This document shows, one piece after another, positions 1 to 9,042 of a stretch of DNA of 64,000 bases; position 1 is the first letter of the stretch; each line of letters begins with the position of its first letter. Source of the DNA: an uncultured Treponema sp. (GTDB lineage Bacteria > Spirochaetota > Spirochaetia > Treponematales > Treponemataceae). A model generated the notes under the pieces. The model searched no databases. It was not told the DNA's origin and was given only the letters and a program-made list of their open reading frames with translations. A program made the position numbers and the translations under genes. The DNA is taken from the NCBI GenBank assembly GCA_946535985.1, contig CAMNDY010000003.1, positions 1-64,000 of the forward strand, read 5' to 3'.

Positions 1-255
1 GAATCTGTTCTTATGCAGCATCCTGCTGTTGTTGAATGTGCTGTTACTGCAGCTCCGGACCCTGTTCGTGGTCAGGTAGTAAAGGCAACAATTGTTCTTG
101 CAAAAGGCTACACACCAAGTGATGAGCTTGTAAAAGACATTCAAAACTTTGTAAAGAAAACAACAGCACCTTATAAATATCCTCGTATCGTAGACTTTAA
201 GGATAGTCTTCCAAAGACAATTTCCGGAAAGATTATGCGAAAGGACATTAAGTAG
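1..255 (+). CDS. Acyl-CoA/acetyl-CoA synthetase, C-terminal fragment (AMP-forming)
   Basis: This is the last 84 codons of a gene that starts before the window; the frame is open from base 1 and stops at TAG 253-255. The residues match the mobile C-terminal lid domain of adenylate-forming (ANL) enzymes: a VVECAV segment, [10 protein letters not shown], and the closing [14 protein letters not shown], whose GKIMR lysine is the one that catalyses acyl-adenylate formation in this family. Family knowledge says these enzymes activate a carboxylate with ATP and load it on CoA. The substrate cannot be told from this fragment; the MACS/acetyl-CoA synthetase-like branch fits best. A cluster of palindromic repeats follows the stop directly. 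Confidence 0.8.
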   Translation, partial: ESVLMQHPAVVECAVTAAPDPVRGQVVKATIVLAKGYTPSDELVKDIQNFVKKTTAPYKYPRIVDFKDSLPKTISGKIMRKDIK

Positions 256-376
256 AGATTGTCGGGTCAAGCCCGACAATGACAATGTTTCGTCATATTC
301 GGGTTCAAGCCCGACAATGACAGTGTTTCATCATCTTCGGTATTGTGTCATCCTCGGGCTTGACCCGGGGATCTCT
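256..376. repeat. Three copies of a GGGTCAAGCCC hairpin repeat
   Basis: Three related dyads lie in tandem. The first is ATTGTCGGG-TCAAG-CCCGACAAT (258-280). The second is TTCGGGTTCAAGCCCGACAATGAC (about 297-321). The third is in opposite orientation, CCTCGGGCTTGACCCGGGGATC (about 351-372). Each copy is followed or preceded by GTCAT/ATGAC. They sit between the convergent ends of the synthetase and esterase genes, so they could act as bidirectional terminators, but they lack clean T-tracts. The same hairpin occurs at 45202-45224 and 55604-55672. Confidence 0.8.
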
Positions 377-1978
377 TTATTTTAAATACTCATACATATA
401 CCCAAAAGGATCTTCTACCATACCACAGCTATCGCCAAGTTCCATTAAAAGGCCGCCGCTTTCGTAAGAATCTTTCCATTCAGGAAGTGGATTTCCTTTT
501 GTGTCATTTCCGTTAGGGTTACCGTATTTTACAAAATTGAGCCAGTAGCTGCTCATAATTTCTTCAAGTTCATAATCACGGTCATTGTAATTTTTGCTGC
601 GGGGTACATTTTTGTAGGCATAAATTACTTCGCCAAAATGATTTGTTCCAATTTCTCCATTTTCGCGCGAAAAATAATATTCATAAACTGGACGTCTCTG
701 CGAAACTAGTGTTTTGGTCCAGCAGTCGTGAGGATAGGTAAAACATACAGCAGAAAAAGCATCTACATAAAGTTTTTTAAGCTGCTTGTTTTTCTTACTG
801 CCATATTTTTGTAAAAAATCATCTGTGTGATTTTTGAAACTTGGCTCTAACAAAGCATGAATATTATTTTTATTAACCTTTGTAAAAAATGCAAATCCAA
901 AACCTTCACGCTTATTAAAGCCGTTTAATAGGGCCTGCTCATGATTAAGACCTTTTGCATATATTTCATATGGAGTTTCCGGCAAAGCATAGCCGTCTAC
1001 GGTCATTGAATTATTTGCATATTTTGTTTTTATAAGTTTAGAGGCGGGAAGGGATCTTAACTGTAAAATATCGGAACATTTAAATTCTTTTTTAATATTT
1101 TCTCCCATCTCCAAAGCTTCTTCCATAGTCCGGAATGTATGAGGAGGATTTTTTTGAATTACACTGGAGCTTTCGCCAATTGCCCTTACAAAATATCCTT
1201 TTGTAAGAGGAGAAGCACACAAAGCATTTACAGAAGAAGAACCTGCCGATTCTCCCGCGATTGTTACGTTTGAAGGGTCTCCATCAAAAGCAGCAATATT
1301 ATTGTGAACCCATTCAAGCGCCTTTATCTGGTCTAAAAGCCCGTAGTTGCCGGTACTTCCATGTTCAGACTCTAAAGCCAGTTCTTTATCTGCAAAATAT
1401 CCAAAAATCCCGGTTCTGTAGGCTATATTTACTACAATAATTCCGTTTTTAGAAAGATTTTCACCGTCATAGTTCTGATGCCAGCTTTGACCGCTCATCA
1501 AAGATCCGCCGTGTACATAAACCAGAACAGGCCATCCGCCTTGAGGGGCTTTTTTTGCAGGCTTCCATACATTCAAATAAAGACAATCTTCGCTCATTGG
1601 GCCTTTATAAGTTCTGTCATTTTTTGAATGTGTATAAAGATTCATAAGAAAATTAAAAAATCTGCCATTTTCTTTTTGCATTGCCATTGGAGCAAAGTGA
1701 TCTGCTTCTAAAACGCCATTCCAGGGAATAACAGCCTGGGGCTCTTTCCAGCGCAATTCGCCAAGAGGAGGGGCCGCAAAGGGGATTCCTGCATAAATTT
1801 CTACAGTGCCTTCTTTGTTATAAATACCTCTGACGTCACCGCCTGTAACAGTGATAATGTCTGTACGCAGCTGAGCTTTGAGACCTGTGGGGTTTGTTTT
1901 TTCTTCTGTTGTTGCGCAGGATGAAAATAATAATGCAAAAAATAAAACAGAAATATAAAGAGTTTTAAGCTTCTTCAC
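377..1978 (-). CDS. Type B carboxylesterase, lipoprotein
   Basis: A 533-residue alpha/beta-hydrolase of the cholinesterase/p-nitrobenzyl esterase type. A lipoprotein signal runs from residue 1 with lipobox LFSSC (lipidated Cys about 21), so the enzyme should be membrane-anchored on the periplasmic or outer side. Family motifs are in order: EDCLYLNVW (about 130), HGGS oxyanion region (about 155), nucleophile elbow GESAG (Ser about 243), and the catalytic His in TNHFGEVIY near the C-terminus. Such enzymes hydrolyse ester bonds; in a gut or rumen treponeme, deacylation of plant polysaccharide is a reasonable guess but not shown. The start lies 1 bp after the stop of the upstream chemotaxis receptor, so the two are probably co-transcribed. 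Confidence 0.85.
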   Translation of the reverse strand: MKKLKTLYISVLFFALLFSSCATTEEKTNPTGLKAQLRTDIITVTGGDVRGIYNKEGTVEIYAGIPFAAPPLGELRWKEPQAVIPWNGVLEADHFAPMAMQKENGRFFNFLMNLYTHSKNDRTYKGPMSEDCLYLNVWKPAKKAPQGGWPVLVYVHGGSLMSGQSWHQNYDGENLSKNGIIVVNIAYRTGIFGYFADKELALESEHGSTGNYGLLDQIKALEWVHNNIAAFDGDPSNVTIAGESAGSSSVNALCASPLTKGYFVRAIGESSSVIQKNPPHTFRTMEEALEMGENIKKEFKCSDILQLRSLPASKLIKTKYANNSMTVDGYALPETPYEIYAKGLNHEQALLNGFNKREGFGFAFFTKVNKNNIHALLEPSFKNHTDDFLQKYGSKKNKQLKKLYVDAFSAVCFTYPHDCWTKTLVSQRRPVYEYYFSRENGEIGTNHFGEVIYAYKNVPRSKNYNDRDYELEEIMSSYWLNFVKYGNPNGNDTKGNPLPEWKDSYESGGLLMELGDSCGMVEDPFGYMYEYLK

Positions 1979-1979
1979 T

Positions 1980-3860
1980 CTAAACCTTAAATAATCCTAC
2001 CTGTTCTTCGATTATATCTACCGAAGCTGTATTGTGAGTAGCAGAATCTTTTACTTCCTGAACAGATTCCTTTAGATGCATTGTTGCAATTACACCATCC
2101 TGTACAGCTTTTAAAGTAGATTCCGAAGCAGTTACTACAGTGCGCATGAATTCACGTACCTGAGTAGCATCTTCGGCCTGTGTCTGGGCAAGATCATTTA
2201 CCGCATGAACGGCATCTACTACAGTTACTGTTGCCTGTTGAGTTTCGGCAGCACCAATTTTCTGTTCTTCCATTGCAGCAGAAATTTCTTCTACAAAGTT
2301 TGCAGTTTCTTCAACCTTTTTAGAAATATTTGCAAACGCTTCTCCCGCAGAGTTGATTGTTTCTACACCGTTATCGATTGTAACAATCATATCCTGAATG
2401 TGTTCCTGAATATTTCTTGCACTCTTAGCCGATGATTCTGCAAGGTTACGAACTTCTTCGGCAACAACAGCAAATCCGGCACCAAAATCTCCGGCGTGGG
2501 CAGCTTCGATTGCGGCGTTCATAGAAAGCAGGTTAGTCTGACTTGCAAGATTTTTGATGATATTAACAAATTCCTGTACTTCGGAAGAAGACTTTTGAAT
2601 TTCCTGCATGGTTTTAATGGCATTTTCAATGGATTCACGTCCTTCCTGACTTTTAAGAGTAAGAATTTCGGCAGATCCTCTTGCTTTTTCTGCGGTATCG
2701 GCAACGGAACCAATATTTGCAGTCATTTCCGTTACAGAAGAAGAAATTGTAGCAACAGAATTTGACTGTTCTGCAAGATGTTCCCTTATATTGCGTATAC
2801 TTTTTGCAAGTCTTGAAATATTTTTATCGGCTTCCAATACAAGATTATTCTGTTCGCTTGAATTGTTATTGATTTTTTCAAGCATAGTGCTAAAGTCTTC
2901 AATTGCATTTGATGAATTAAATACAGAAGCATTAATGATTTTTGATGTATAAGAAACACTTTCTGTAGAATCAATAAGTCCTTTAATCATTATAGAAAGC
3001 TTATCAATCATCTGGTTAATAGAAGTTGTAAGAACACCAAAATCATCAAGAATTGTAATATCAATACGATGTTTAAGGTCTCCTTCTTTAGCAATTTCTT
3101 CCATAACTTCAGAAGCATGTCTCATTCGCTTTGTAAGTCCAAAAATGATTACAAGGAAAGGATATCCGGCCAGGATTATCGAAAGCACAAAACAAAGAAC
3201 ACCTTTTTTCATCCACATACTTTCATCAGGGAACTGGAAAGAACCATAAAGGGTACAAAGCATATTTACAGAAACAAATACAAGGGTAACAAAGAAGGTC
3301 ATTGTAAGGATGCTTGTAAGGGTCATGGAACGATATTTTTTAAGGTTTGCTACCGACTGGATTTTTAAAAGGGAACGTGGCTTTGCCAGAATGGAATCAA
3401 GACCATTTACTGTAGACATGCAGGAAATACCGCCAAAAGCAACTGCCTGGGCAACAATTAAAACTGCACGTACAAGGATATATTCTGCGCGTCCTGCGTG
3501 AATACCATCCCAAACCATATATACCTGGCCTACAAAAAAGCCTATAAAATTAGCACTGATTGTCAAAATATTGAGTTTTCTGTAGGTATCAAGACACTTT
3601 TTAGTTTCGTCTTCGGTTGGAGTATAATCTTCTGTTTTGATTTTTTTAAGAATCTGATCAAAAGGTCTGCAGAAAAACCAGGCAATAATAAGTACAACTA
3701 CAAGCAGAAAAACAGATACTGCCATGTTGATTGCAAATCCACCAATAAACATCTCTTCCGGAGTATTATAAATAAAATCCAGTGCAAAAAAACGAAGGAA
3801 GAGTACACTAATCTCCGTGGCTACACTTAATAAAATAGCATATGATAAAAATACTGTCAT
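1980..3860 (-). CDS. Methyl-accepting chemotaxis protein
   Basis: A 626-residue receptor. The N-terminal 250 residues carry about six hydrophobic segments (for example FAINMAVSVFLLVVVLIIAW and TLTSILTMTFFVTLVFVSVNML) with no large periplasmic loop, so it may sense a membrane-linked or intracellular cue. A HAMP-like stretch follows (RMRHASEVMEEIAKEGDLKHRI, about 245-300), then the long cytoplasmic coiled coil. The signalling hairpin tip is clear: NLASQTNLLSMNAAIEAAHAG and FAVVAEEVRNLAE (about 440-480), which binds CheA/CheW in this family. Gln/Glu-rich flanking helices are suitable for methylation. It ends directly before the esterase gene and its start faces metG across a 353-bp gap. Confidence 0.92.
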   Translation of the reverse strand: MTVFLSYAILLSVATEISVLFLRFFALDFIYNTPEEMFIGGFAINMAVSVFLLVVVLIIAWFFCRPFDQILKKIKTEDYTPTEDETKKCLDTYRKLNILTISANFIGFFVGQVYMVWDGIHAGRAEYILVRAVLIVAQAVAFGGISCMSTVNGLDSILAKPRSLLKIQSVANLKKYRSMTLTSILTMTFFVTLVFVSVNMLCTLYGSFQFPDESMWMKKGVLCFVLSIILAGYPFLVIIFGLTKRMRHASEVMEEIAKEGDLKHRIDITILDDFGVLTTSINQMIDKLSIMIKGLIDSTESVSYTSKIINASVFNSSNAIEDFSTMLEKINNNSSEQNNLVLEADKNISRLAKSIRNIREHLAEQSNSVATISSSVTEMTANIGSVADTAEKARGSAEILTLKSQEGRESIENAIKTMQEIQKSSSEVQEFVNIIKNLASQTNLLSMNAAIEAAHAGDFGAGFAVVAEEVRNLAESSAKSARNIQEHIQDMIVTIDNGVETINSAGEAFANISKKVEETANFVEEISAAMEEQKIGAAETQQATVTVVDAVHAVNDLAQTQAEDATQVREFMRTVVTASESTLKAVQDGVIATMHLKESVQEVKDSATHNTASVDIIEEQVGLFKV

Positions 3861-3932
3861 AATATTATAATTATATAATGAAAATATGATTCTGTCGAAT
3901 TAAAAAATAAATCTCTAAAAAATAAAAAGATT

Positions 3933-4094
3933 CTAAAAAATAATATGCGCGAGGGAGAGGACTGGTTTTCAAAAACCTTCTACAGTGCGGCCGCGAGAGC
4001 GGCCATGTATATAATTACAGGGGCACTGTAGCGGTAGGCGGCTAGCCGCCGGTTTTGAAAATCAGTACTCGACCGGGAGCATATTATTTTTTAG
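3933..4094. repeat. Large structured intergenic element, family I (copy A)
   Basis: A 162-bp nested palindrome fills most of the gap between two divergent genes. The outermost stem is 16 bp and perfect (CTAAAAAATAATATGC, 3933-3948, with its complement 4079-4094). Inside are ACTGGTTTTCAAAAACC (3961-3977) pairing with GGTTTTGAAAATCAGT (4051-4066), stem CTACAGTGC/GCACTGTAG (3980-3988 / 4023-4031), hairpin GGCCGC-GAGA-GCGGCC (3989-4004) and hairpin GGCGGCTAGCCGCC (4037-4050). In reverse complement it aligns along its length with 27355-27506, with paired changes in the stems. It carries no ORF. It could be a MITE-like element, a bidirectional terminator or a structured RNA. Confidence 0.8.
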
Positions 4095-4148
4095 CACCAG
4101 ATTTCATTTTTTTTATAAATCTATTCTTATATATTATTAAGCTGTTTA

Positions 4149-4177
4149 TTGTAAAAATCCCGATATTTTGATATATT
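4149..4177 (+). promoter_or_regulatory. Candidate sigma-70 promoter of metG
   Basis: TTGTAA (4149-4154), a 17-base spacer, then TATATT (4172-4177) preceded by TGA, giving an extended -10. It lies 37 bases before the metG start and outside the structured element. Confidence 0.5.
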
Positions 4178-4213
4178 ATTTAACACATTTTGACAGTTTT
4201 TTAGGGGAAACAA

Positions 4214-6523
4214 ATGAACAGAAGACTTATTACTGCTGCTTTGCCATATGTTAATAATATTCCACATTTAGGAAATATAATTCAGTCGCTTTCGGGGGAT
4301 GTTTTTGCACGCTTTTGTCGCAGCAGAGGCTACGATACTCTTTATGTCTGCGGTGTAGATGAATACGGAACTGCTACAGAAACTAAGGCTCTTGAAGAAA
4401 AAAAGGATCCTCGTTCTCTTTGTAATCATTATTATCAGGAACATACAAAGATTTATAAATGGTTCAATATCAACTTTGATAAATTCGGCCGTACTTCAAA
4501 CCCTCAGTGTACAGAAATTACACAGGGACTTTTTAACGACCTTGATAAAGCTGGTTTTATTAAAGAGCATGTAAACAAGCAGCTTTATTGTCCTCACTGT
4601 AATATGTTCTTAGCAGACCGTTATGTAGACGGAACCTGTCCAAAGTGTGGTTACGAAAAGGCAAGGGGAGACCAGTGCGACAAGTGCGGAAGCCTTCTTG
4701 ACCCTATTGAACTTAAAGAACCTAAATGTCATACCTGTGGTTCAACTCCGGAAGTTCGCGAAACAAAGCATCTTTACATTGACCTTCCTGCCATGAGCGG
4801 TAAACTCAACGAATGGATGGATAAGGCAAGTGTTGAAGGCCGCTGGTCAGACAATGCTATCAATATGTCAAAAGCCTGGATCCGCGATGGACTTCAGGAA
4901 CGCGCTATTACCCGTGACCTTAAATGGGGAATTCCGGTTCCAAAGGAAGGCTACGAAAATAAAGTATTCTACGTATGGTTCAACGCCCCAATAGGCTATA
5001 TTTCTATTACAAAACAGCTGGCAGACGAACTTGAAAAATCAGGCCGTGGAACTTTTGACTGGAAGAGCTGGTGGATTCCTTCTGAGTCCGAAGAAGCAAA
5101 GGGTAAGCCAAAGGTAGATCTTTTCCAGTTTATCGGTAAAGACAATATTCCTTTCCACACTGTAATTTTCCCTTGTACACTGCTGGGCTCTCCTCACGAA
5201 TGGACAAAGCTTCATCACATGTCTTCTACAGAATTCTTAAACTACGAAGACGGAAAATTCTCTAAGAGTCTTGGAATCGGAGTATTCGGTTCAGACGCAA
5301 TAGAAACAGGAATTCCTGCCGACGCCTGGCGTTTCTACATTTTCTATAACCGCCCGGAAAAACAGGACTACCAGTTTACCTGGAAAGACTTTATGGAAAA
5401 GCTCAACGGTGAACTTATCGGTAACCTTGGAAACCTTGTAAACCGCACACTCTTATTTGTAAATAAATACTACGAAGGAAAAATCCCTGATGCTCCTGTA
5501 GATGAAGAACTCTGGACAAAAGTCCGCGAACTTGAAAAGAAGGCTACAGATTATCTTGAATGGGCAGAGCTTAAGGATGCCTTCCACACAATGTTTGAAA
5601 TTTCTGATATCTGTAATAAAAAGTTCCAGGCAACAGAACCTTGGAAGGCACGTACAGAAAATCCTGCTCTTGCAGAAAGCCTTATTCATAACCTCTGCTA
5701 TGTAATCAAAGATCTTATGATTATGATGAATCCATACATGCCTGAATATACTCAGAAAATCATTAGCTACTTTGGTAAGTCGATCGAAGAAAAGAAGGTT
5801 GGTACAGAAACAAAGCCTGGTCTTAACTGGAATGATCTTGGAGTAACAGAAGGCCTTTCAACAGTAGGTCCAACAGAAGTATTCTTCAAACCTCTTGACC
5901 AGAAATCAATGCTTGCCTTCCGCGAAAAGTTCAGCGGTAAACAGCAGAAAGAAGAAGCTAAGGCTGCCAAAAAACAGGAAAAGAAAGCTCATGCAGAACT
6001 TAAAGCTCTTCCTCTGGACCAGCAGGCTGCTTTCTTCAATGCAAACATTGAACTTAAGGTTGCAAAAATTGTTGATGTAAAACCAAATCCGGAAGGCGAA
6101 AAGCTTTATATCGAAACTCTTGATGATGGTAGCGGCACTCCACGCACAATTCAGTCGGGCTTACGCATGTATCTTAAAGAAGAAGAGCTTTTGGGCAAAC
6201 ATGTAATAATAGCCGCAAACCTTGCTCCTCGTACAATGCGCGGAATCGAAAGCCGTGGTATGCTTCTTGCCGGAGACTACAAGGATGAAAACGGAAAAGA
6301 ATGTGTAGAAGTTCTTGACGCAGGATGGGCTGAGCCGGGAACTCCTGTAATTCTTGAATGTGCAGATCCTGCAGCTGCTAAAAAGCAGGAAATCAACATT
6401 AACGAATTCTTCAGTGTTCAGATTAAAGCTGTTGATGGAAAAGTTCAGATTGCAGGAAAGAATTTACTTGCAAATGGCAGAGAAGTCGTTACAATTAAAG
6501 CATTAAATAGTGATATAGGATAA
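4214..6523 (+). CDS. metG: Methionine-tRNA ligase
   Basis: A 769-residue class I synthetase that charges tRNA-Met with methionine. The HIGH-type motif is in PYVNNIPHLGN (about 11-21) and the KMSKS-type motif is KFSKSLG (about 348). A zinc-binding insertion has two Cys pairs each in CPHC...CPKC and CDKC...CHTC (about 130-180), the double-knuckle form. An anticodon-binding helical domain follows to about 560. From about 605 there is an appended EMAP/Trbp111-like tRNA-binding OB-fold (IELKVAKIVDVKPNPEGEKLY), usual for bacterial MetRS dimers. The start ATG 4214 has AGGGG seven bases upstream. Its stop overlaps the start of the HD-GYP gene (TAATG). Confidence 0.97.
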   Translation: MNRRLITAALPYVNNIPHLGNIIQSLSGDVFARFCRSRGYDTLYVCGVDEYGTATETKALEEKKDPRSLCNHYYQEHTKIYKWFNINFDKFGRTSNPQCTEITQGLFNDLDKAGFIKEHVNKQLYCPHCNMFLADRYVDGTCPKCGYEKARGDQCDKCGSLLDPIELKEPKCHTCGSTPEVRETKHLYIDLPAMSGKLNEWMDKASVEGRWSDNAINMSKAWIRDGLQERAITRDLKWGIPVPKEGYENKVFYVWFNAPIGYISITKQLADELEKSGRGTFDWKSWWIPSESEEAKGKPKVDLFQFIGKDNIPFHTVIFPCTLLGSPHEWTKLHHMSSTEFLNYEDGKFSKSLGIGVFGSDAIETGIPADAWRFYIFYNRPEKQDYQFTWKDFMEKLNGELIGNLGNLVNRTLLFVNKYYEGKIPDAPVDEELWTKVRELEKKATDYLEWAELKDAFHTMFEISDICNKKFQATEPWKARTENPALAESLIHNLCYVIKDLMIMMNPYMPEYTQKIISYFGKSIEEKKVGTETKPGLNWNDLGVTEGLSTVGPTEVFFKPLDQKSMLAFREKFSGKQQKEEAKAAKKQEKKAHAELKALPLDQQAAFFNANIELKVAKIVDVKPNPEGEKLYIETLDDGSGTPRTIQSGLRMYLKEEELLGKHVIIAANLAPRTMRGIESRGMLLAGDYKDENGKECVEVLDAGWAEPGTPVILECADPAAAKKQEININEFFSVQIKAVDGKVQIAGKNLLANGREVVTIKALNSDIG

Positions 6524-7890
6524 TGACAAGAGAAATATTAAACGCAGTAAATATTAGTCTCGATGGTTATAGTGTACTTATATCACTCATTATTGCTATT
6601 TCTATTTTATCTATAAAACAAATAGACACTTCTACAAGATGGTTCGCATTTACAAATGTTGCAGCAATTGTCTTTGGACTTTCGGACCTTGTAATGTGGG
6701 TTAGTGAAGGTACCGATGTTACATGGAAGCTTATTGTTTTACCTATATCATCCTGGGTATTTTACGTTTCGGGTATCTTTCTCTTTCTCTTTTATATCCG
6801 TTATGTCTATGATTATTATTGTAACTTTGAAAAGCTCAATAAAAAGTGGTGGTACTTCTGTGTAATAATGGTTTCTTTGTATCTGATTGGTGTATGTATC
6901 TCTCCATTTACAAGTTTCTTTTACACAATCGACGAATTTAATGTTTATCACCGCGGTAAGTTTTTCCCGATTTCTGTTGGTATTGAACTTTTACTTTATT
7001 TTGAAGTTTTATTCCTTGTACTTAAATTCCGTAAAAAGATTACAAATATGGAAAATATCGGTTTTGCATCCTTTATTTTCTGTCCATTTATTACTCAGAT
7101 AATTCAGATTGCTAATTACGGTATTGCCCTTAACAGTCTTGGTCTTACAATTTCCTTCTTCATTATTTATATAAATGTAAACAACCAGATTAAGACAAAG
7201 CTTCATAAAACAGAAAAAGAATTAAAGGTTATTGATAATAAGAAAACTGATTTGTTAAGCAATACAATATATAATCTTGCAAATCTGATTGAATTCAGCG
7301 AAATGGGAAGCCAGCATGTAAAGCGTGTTACTTTATACTCAAGAGCTCTTGCCAATGCATGCAAAAAAAATGGACTTTACGAGAATATCATTGATGAAAA
7401 TTTTATAAGAAACATAGAAAAAACTTCTTCGGTTCATGATATTGGAAATTCTGCAGTTCCTCGTTCTATTTTATCAAAGCCTTCTAAAGTTACACCGGAA
7501 GAATTCGAAATTATTAAAAATCACACTCTGGTTGGCAGCGATATTGTAAATCAGATTTTAGCAATAGGGCATGAACGTGATTTTATTAAAATGACAGCAG
7601 ATATTTGTAAATATCATCATGAACGCTGGGATGGAAAGGGCTATCCCGAAAAACTTAAAGGTAAGGAAATTCCTTTGTGTGCAAGAATTGTCAGTCTTGT
7701 CGATGCGTTTGATGCACTTACAACAACCCGCTGCTATAAAAAGGCTGTCTCTTTTGACGAAGCCTTTAGGGTAATTGATAATGAAAGTGGTAAGCAGTTT
7801 GATCCTGAACTTGTTATGGAATTCTTAAAATTAAAAAGGCAGATTAAAGCAATTTTAAATACATATTCCGACACTTCTTATGAGGAATAA
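6523..7890 (+). CDS. Membrane HD-GYP domain protein (probable c-di-GMP phosphodiesterase)
   Basis: 455 residues. The first 225 hold seven hydrophobic segments in the style of histidine-kinase 7TM sensors, followed by a short coiled linker. The C-terminal half is an HD-GYP domain: His in GSQHVKRVTLYSRAL, the HD pair in SVHDIGNSAVP (about 305), and HHERWDGKGYP (about 364) with the GYP signature intact. HD-GYP enzymes hydrolyse cyclic di-GMP. The start shares one base with the metG stop, so translation is probably coupled; the link to methionyl-tRNA synthesis is not obvious. With the EAL protein (35688-36959) and the PilZ protein (19804-21057) it suggests an active c-di-GMP network. Confidence 0.88.
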   Translation: MTREILNAVNISLDGYSVLISLIIAISILSIKQIDTSTRWFAFTNVAAIVFGLSDLVMWVSEGTDVTWKLIVLPISSWVFYVSGIFLFLFYIRYVYDYYCNFEKLNKKWWYFCVIMVSLYLIGVCISPFTSFFYTIDEFNVYHRGKFFPISVGIELLLYFEVLFLVLKFRKKITNMENIGFASFIFCPFITQIIQIANYGIALNSLGLTISFFIIYINVNNQIKTKLHKTEKELKVIDNKKTDLLSNTIYNLANLIEFSEMGSQHVKRVTLYSRALANACKKNGLYENIIDENFIRNIEKTSSVHDIGNSAVPRSILSKPSKVTPEEFEIIKNHTLVGSDIVNQILAIGHERDFIKMTADICKYHHERWDGKGYPEKLKGKEIPLCARIVSLVDAFDALTTTRCYKKAVSFDEAFRVIDNESGKQFDPELVMEFLKLKRQIKAILNTYSDTSYEE

Positions 7891-7893
7891 TTA

Positions 7894-9042
7894 ATGTTCA
7901 AAGTACAAGTAAAAAAAATAGACTCAAGCATACATACAAATGATGGAAGTTTTTTGCAAACTCCATTCTGGTGCGAATTTAAAGCACGTCATGGCTGGAC
8001 TTACAGACGTTTTGCCTTAAATATTGAATACGAAGATGCCCAAAAAGATTTTGAAGTTTCTGTTTTAAATCGTGATTTTGCAAAGGGTAAGTTTTCTATT
8101 GCCTATATTCCTTTATTTCCAAAGCTTCCTTTTGATACAAAGCAAGTTAATGCAAATGATCAGACAATTGAGTTTGCAGCTTTTTTGCATGATATAGCAA
8201 TTGCATTAAAAGAATTTTTGCCTTCAAATACAATTGCAATTCGCTTTGATCCGGATGTAAGCTTCGATGATTTAATGGAATGTTATGCCTATAATAAGGG
8301 CTTAAAAATTGTAAGCTTTGCCGACAAGCTTGGACTACGCAAAAACCGGGTAGATATTCAGCCTCCTGATACAACGCTTGTAGATTTGACCAGAAGCACA
8401 GATGAAATACTGGAAGGCATGCATTCCAAGTGGCGTTACAATATTCGTTTGAGCGCAAAAAAGGGCGTTGTAATTCACAAATATGATGGAAAAAGTCTTA
8501 ACTTGTTAGAAAAAATAGACAAATTCTACGAACTTACAAAAGAAACCAATGCCCGCGATGGAAATTCAAGCCACGCAAAAGAATATTATTTAGATTTAAT
8601 TCGTTCAAGTGCTCAAGAAATTGCAGAAGGAAAAGATGTTCCCCAGATTAATCTTTATATTGCAGAACACGAAGGCGATGAAATTGCGGCAATTATGACT
8701 TTATTCAGTCATGATGAGGCTGTTTATCTTTATGGAGCCAGCAGCAATCATAAACGTAATCTTATGCCGAATCATCTTTTGCAATGGACAGCCATGCAGG
8801 ATGCAAAAGCCTACGGTTCAAAATATTACGACATGTACGGAATGCCACCGGAAGGTCAGGACGAAAATCATCCCATGCACGGACTTTATATGTTCAAGGC
8901 AAACTTTGGTGGCCGCATAATTCACAGGCTTGGCAGCTGGGATATGCCTTTAAGACCATTTTATTACAAACTTTACAGCATGGCCGAAGGAGCCAGAGCC
9001 TTTTGGTTTAAAAAGATTGTGAAGAAGCTGCACGGTAGATAA
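7894..9042 (+). CDS. FemAB-like peptidoglycan aminoacyltransferase (GNAT fold)
   Basis: 382 residues resembling the FemX/FemAB family, which adds amino acids from aminoacyl-tRNA to the peptidoglycan stem peptide. Signs are the DTTLVDLTRSTDEIL / MHSKWRYNIRLSAKKGV block (about 165-195), the TNARDG segment and the C-terminal YDMYGMPP...HGLYMFKANFGG motif that closes the second GNAT-like domain. No long coiled-coil arm is evident. It starts 4 bp after the HD-GYP stop and is probably the third gene of the metG operon. Its last 35 bp overlap the 3' end of the convergent ATP-grasp gene. A general FemAB-like GNAT role other than cell-wall bridging remains possible. Confidence 0.75.
   Translation: MFKVQVKKIDSSIHTNDGSFLQTPFWCEFKARHGWTYRRFALNIEYEDAQKDFEVSVLNRDFAKGKFSIAYIPLFPKLPFDTKQVNANDQTIEFAAFLHDIAIALKEFLPSNTIAIRFDPDVSFDDLMECYAYNKGLKIVSFADKLGLRKNRVDIQPPDTTLVDLTRSTDEILEGMHSKWRYNIRLSAKKGVVIHKYDGKSLNLLEKIDKFYELTKETNARDGNSSHAKEYYLDLIRSSAQEIAEGKDVPQINLYIAEHEGDEIAAIMTLFSHDEAVYLYGASSNHKRNLMPNHLLQWTAMQDAKAYGSKYYDMYGMPPEGQDENHPMHGLYMFKANFGGRIIHRLGSWDMPLRPFYYKLYSMAEGARAFWFKKIVKKLHGR

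Noticed and set aside
256-376. Possible CRISPR-like repeat cluster
   Set aside because: Copies are in mixed orientation with irregular short gaps and no spacers of equal length; they match the interspersed hairpin family.
3861-4213. Riboswitch or T-box leader before metG
   Set aside because: No T-box core (TGGNACCGCG), SAM-riboswitch or other known motif was seen; the structure is symmetrical and shared with a locus not before a methionine gene.
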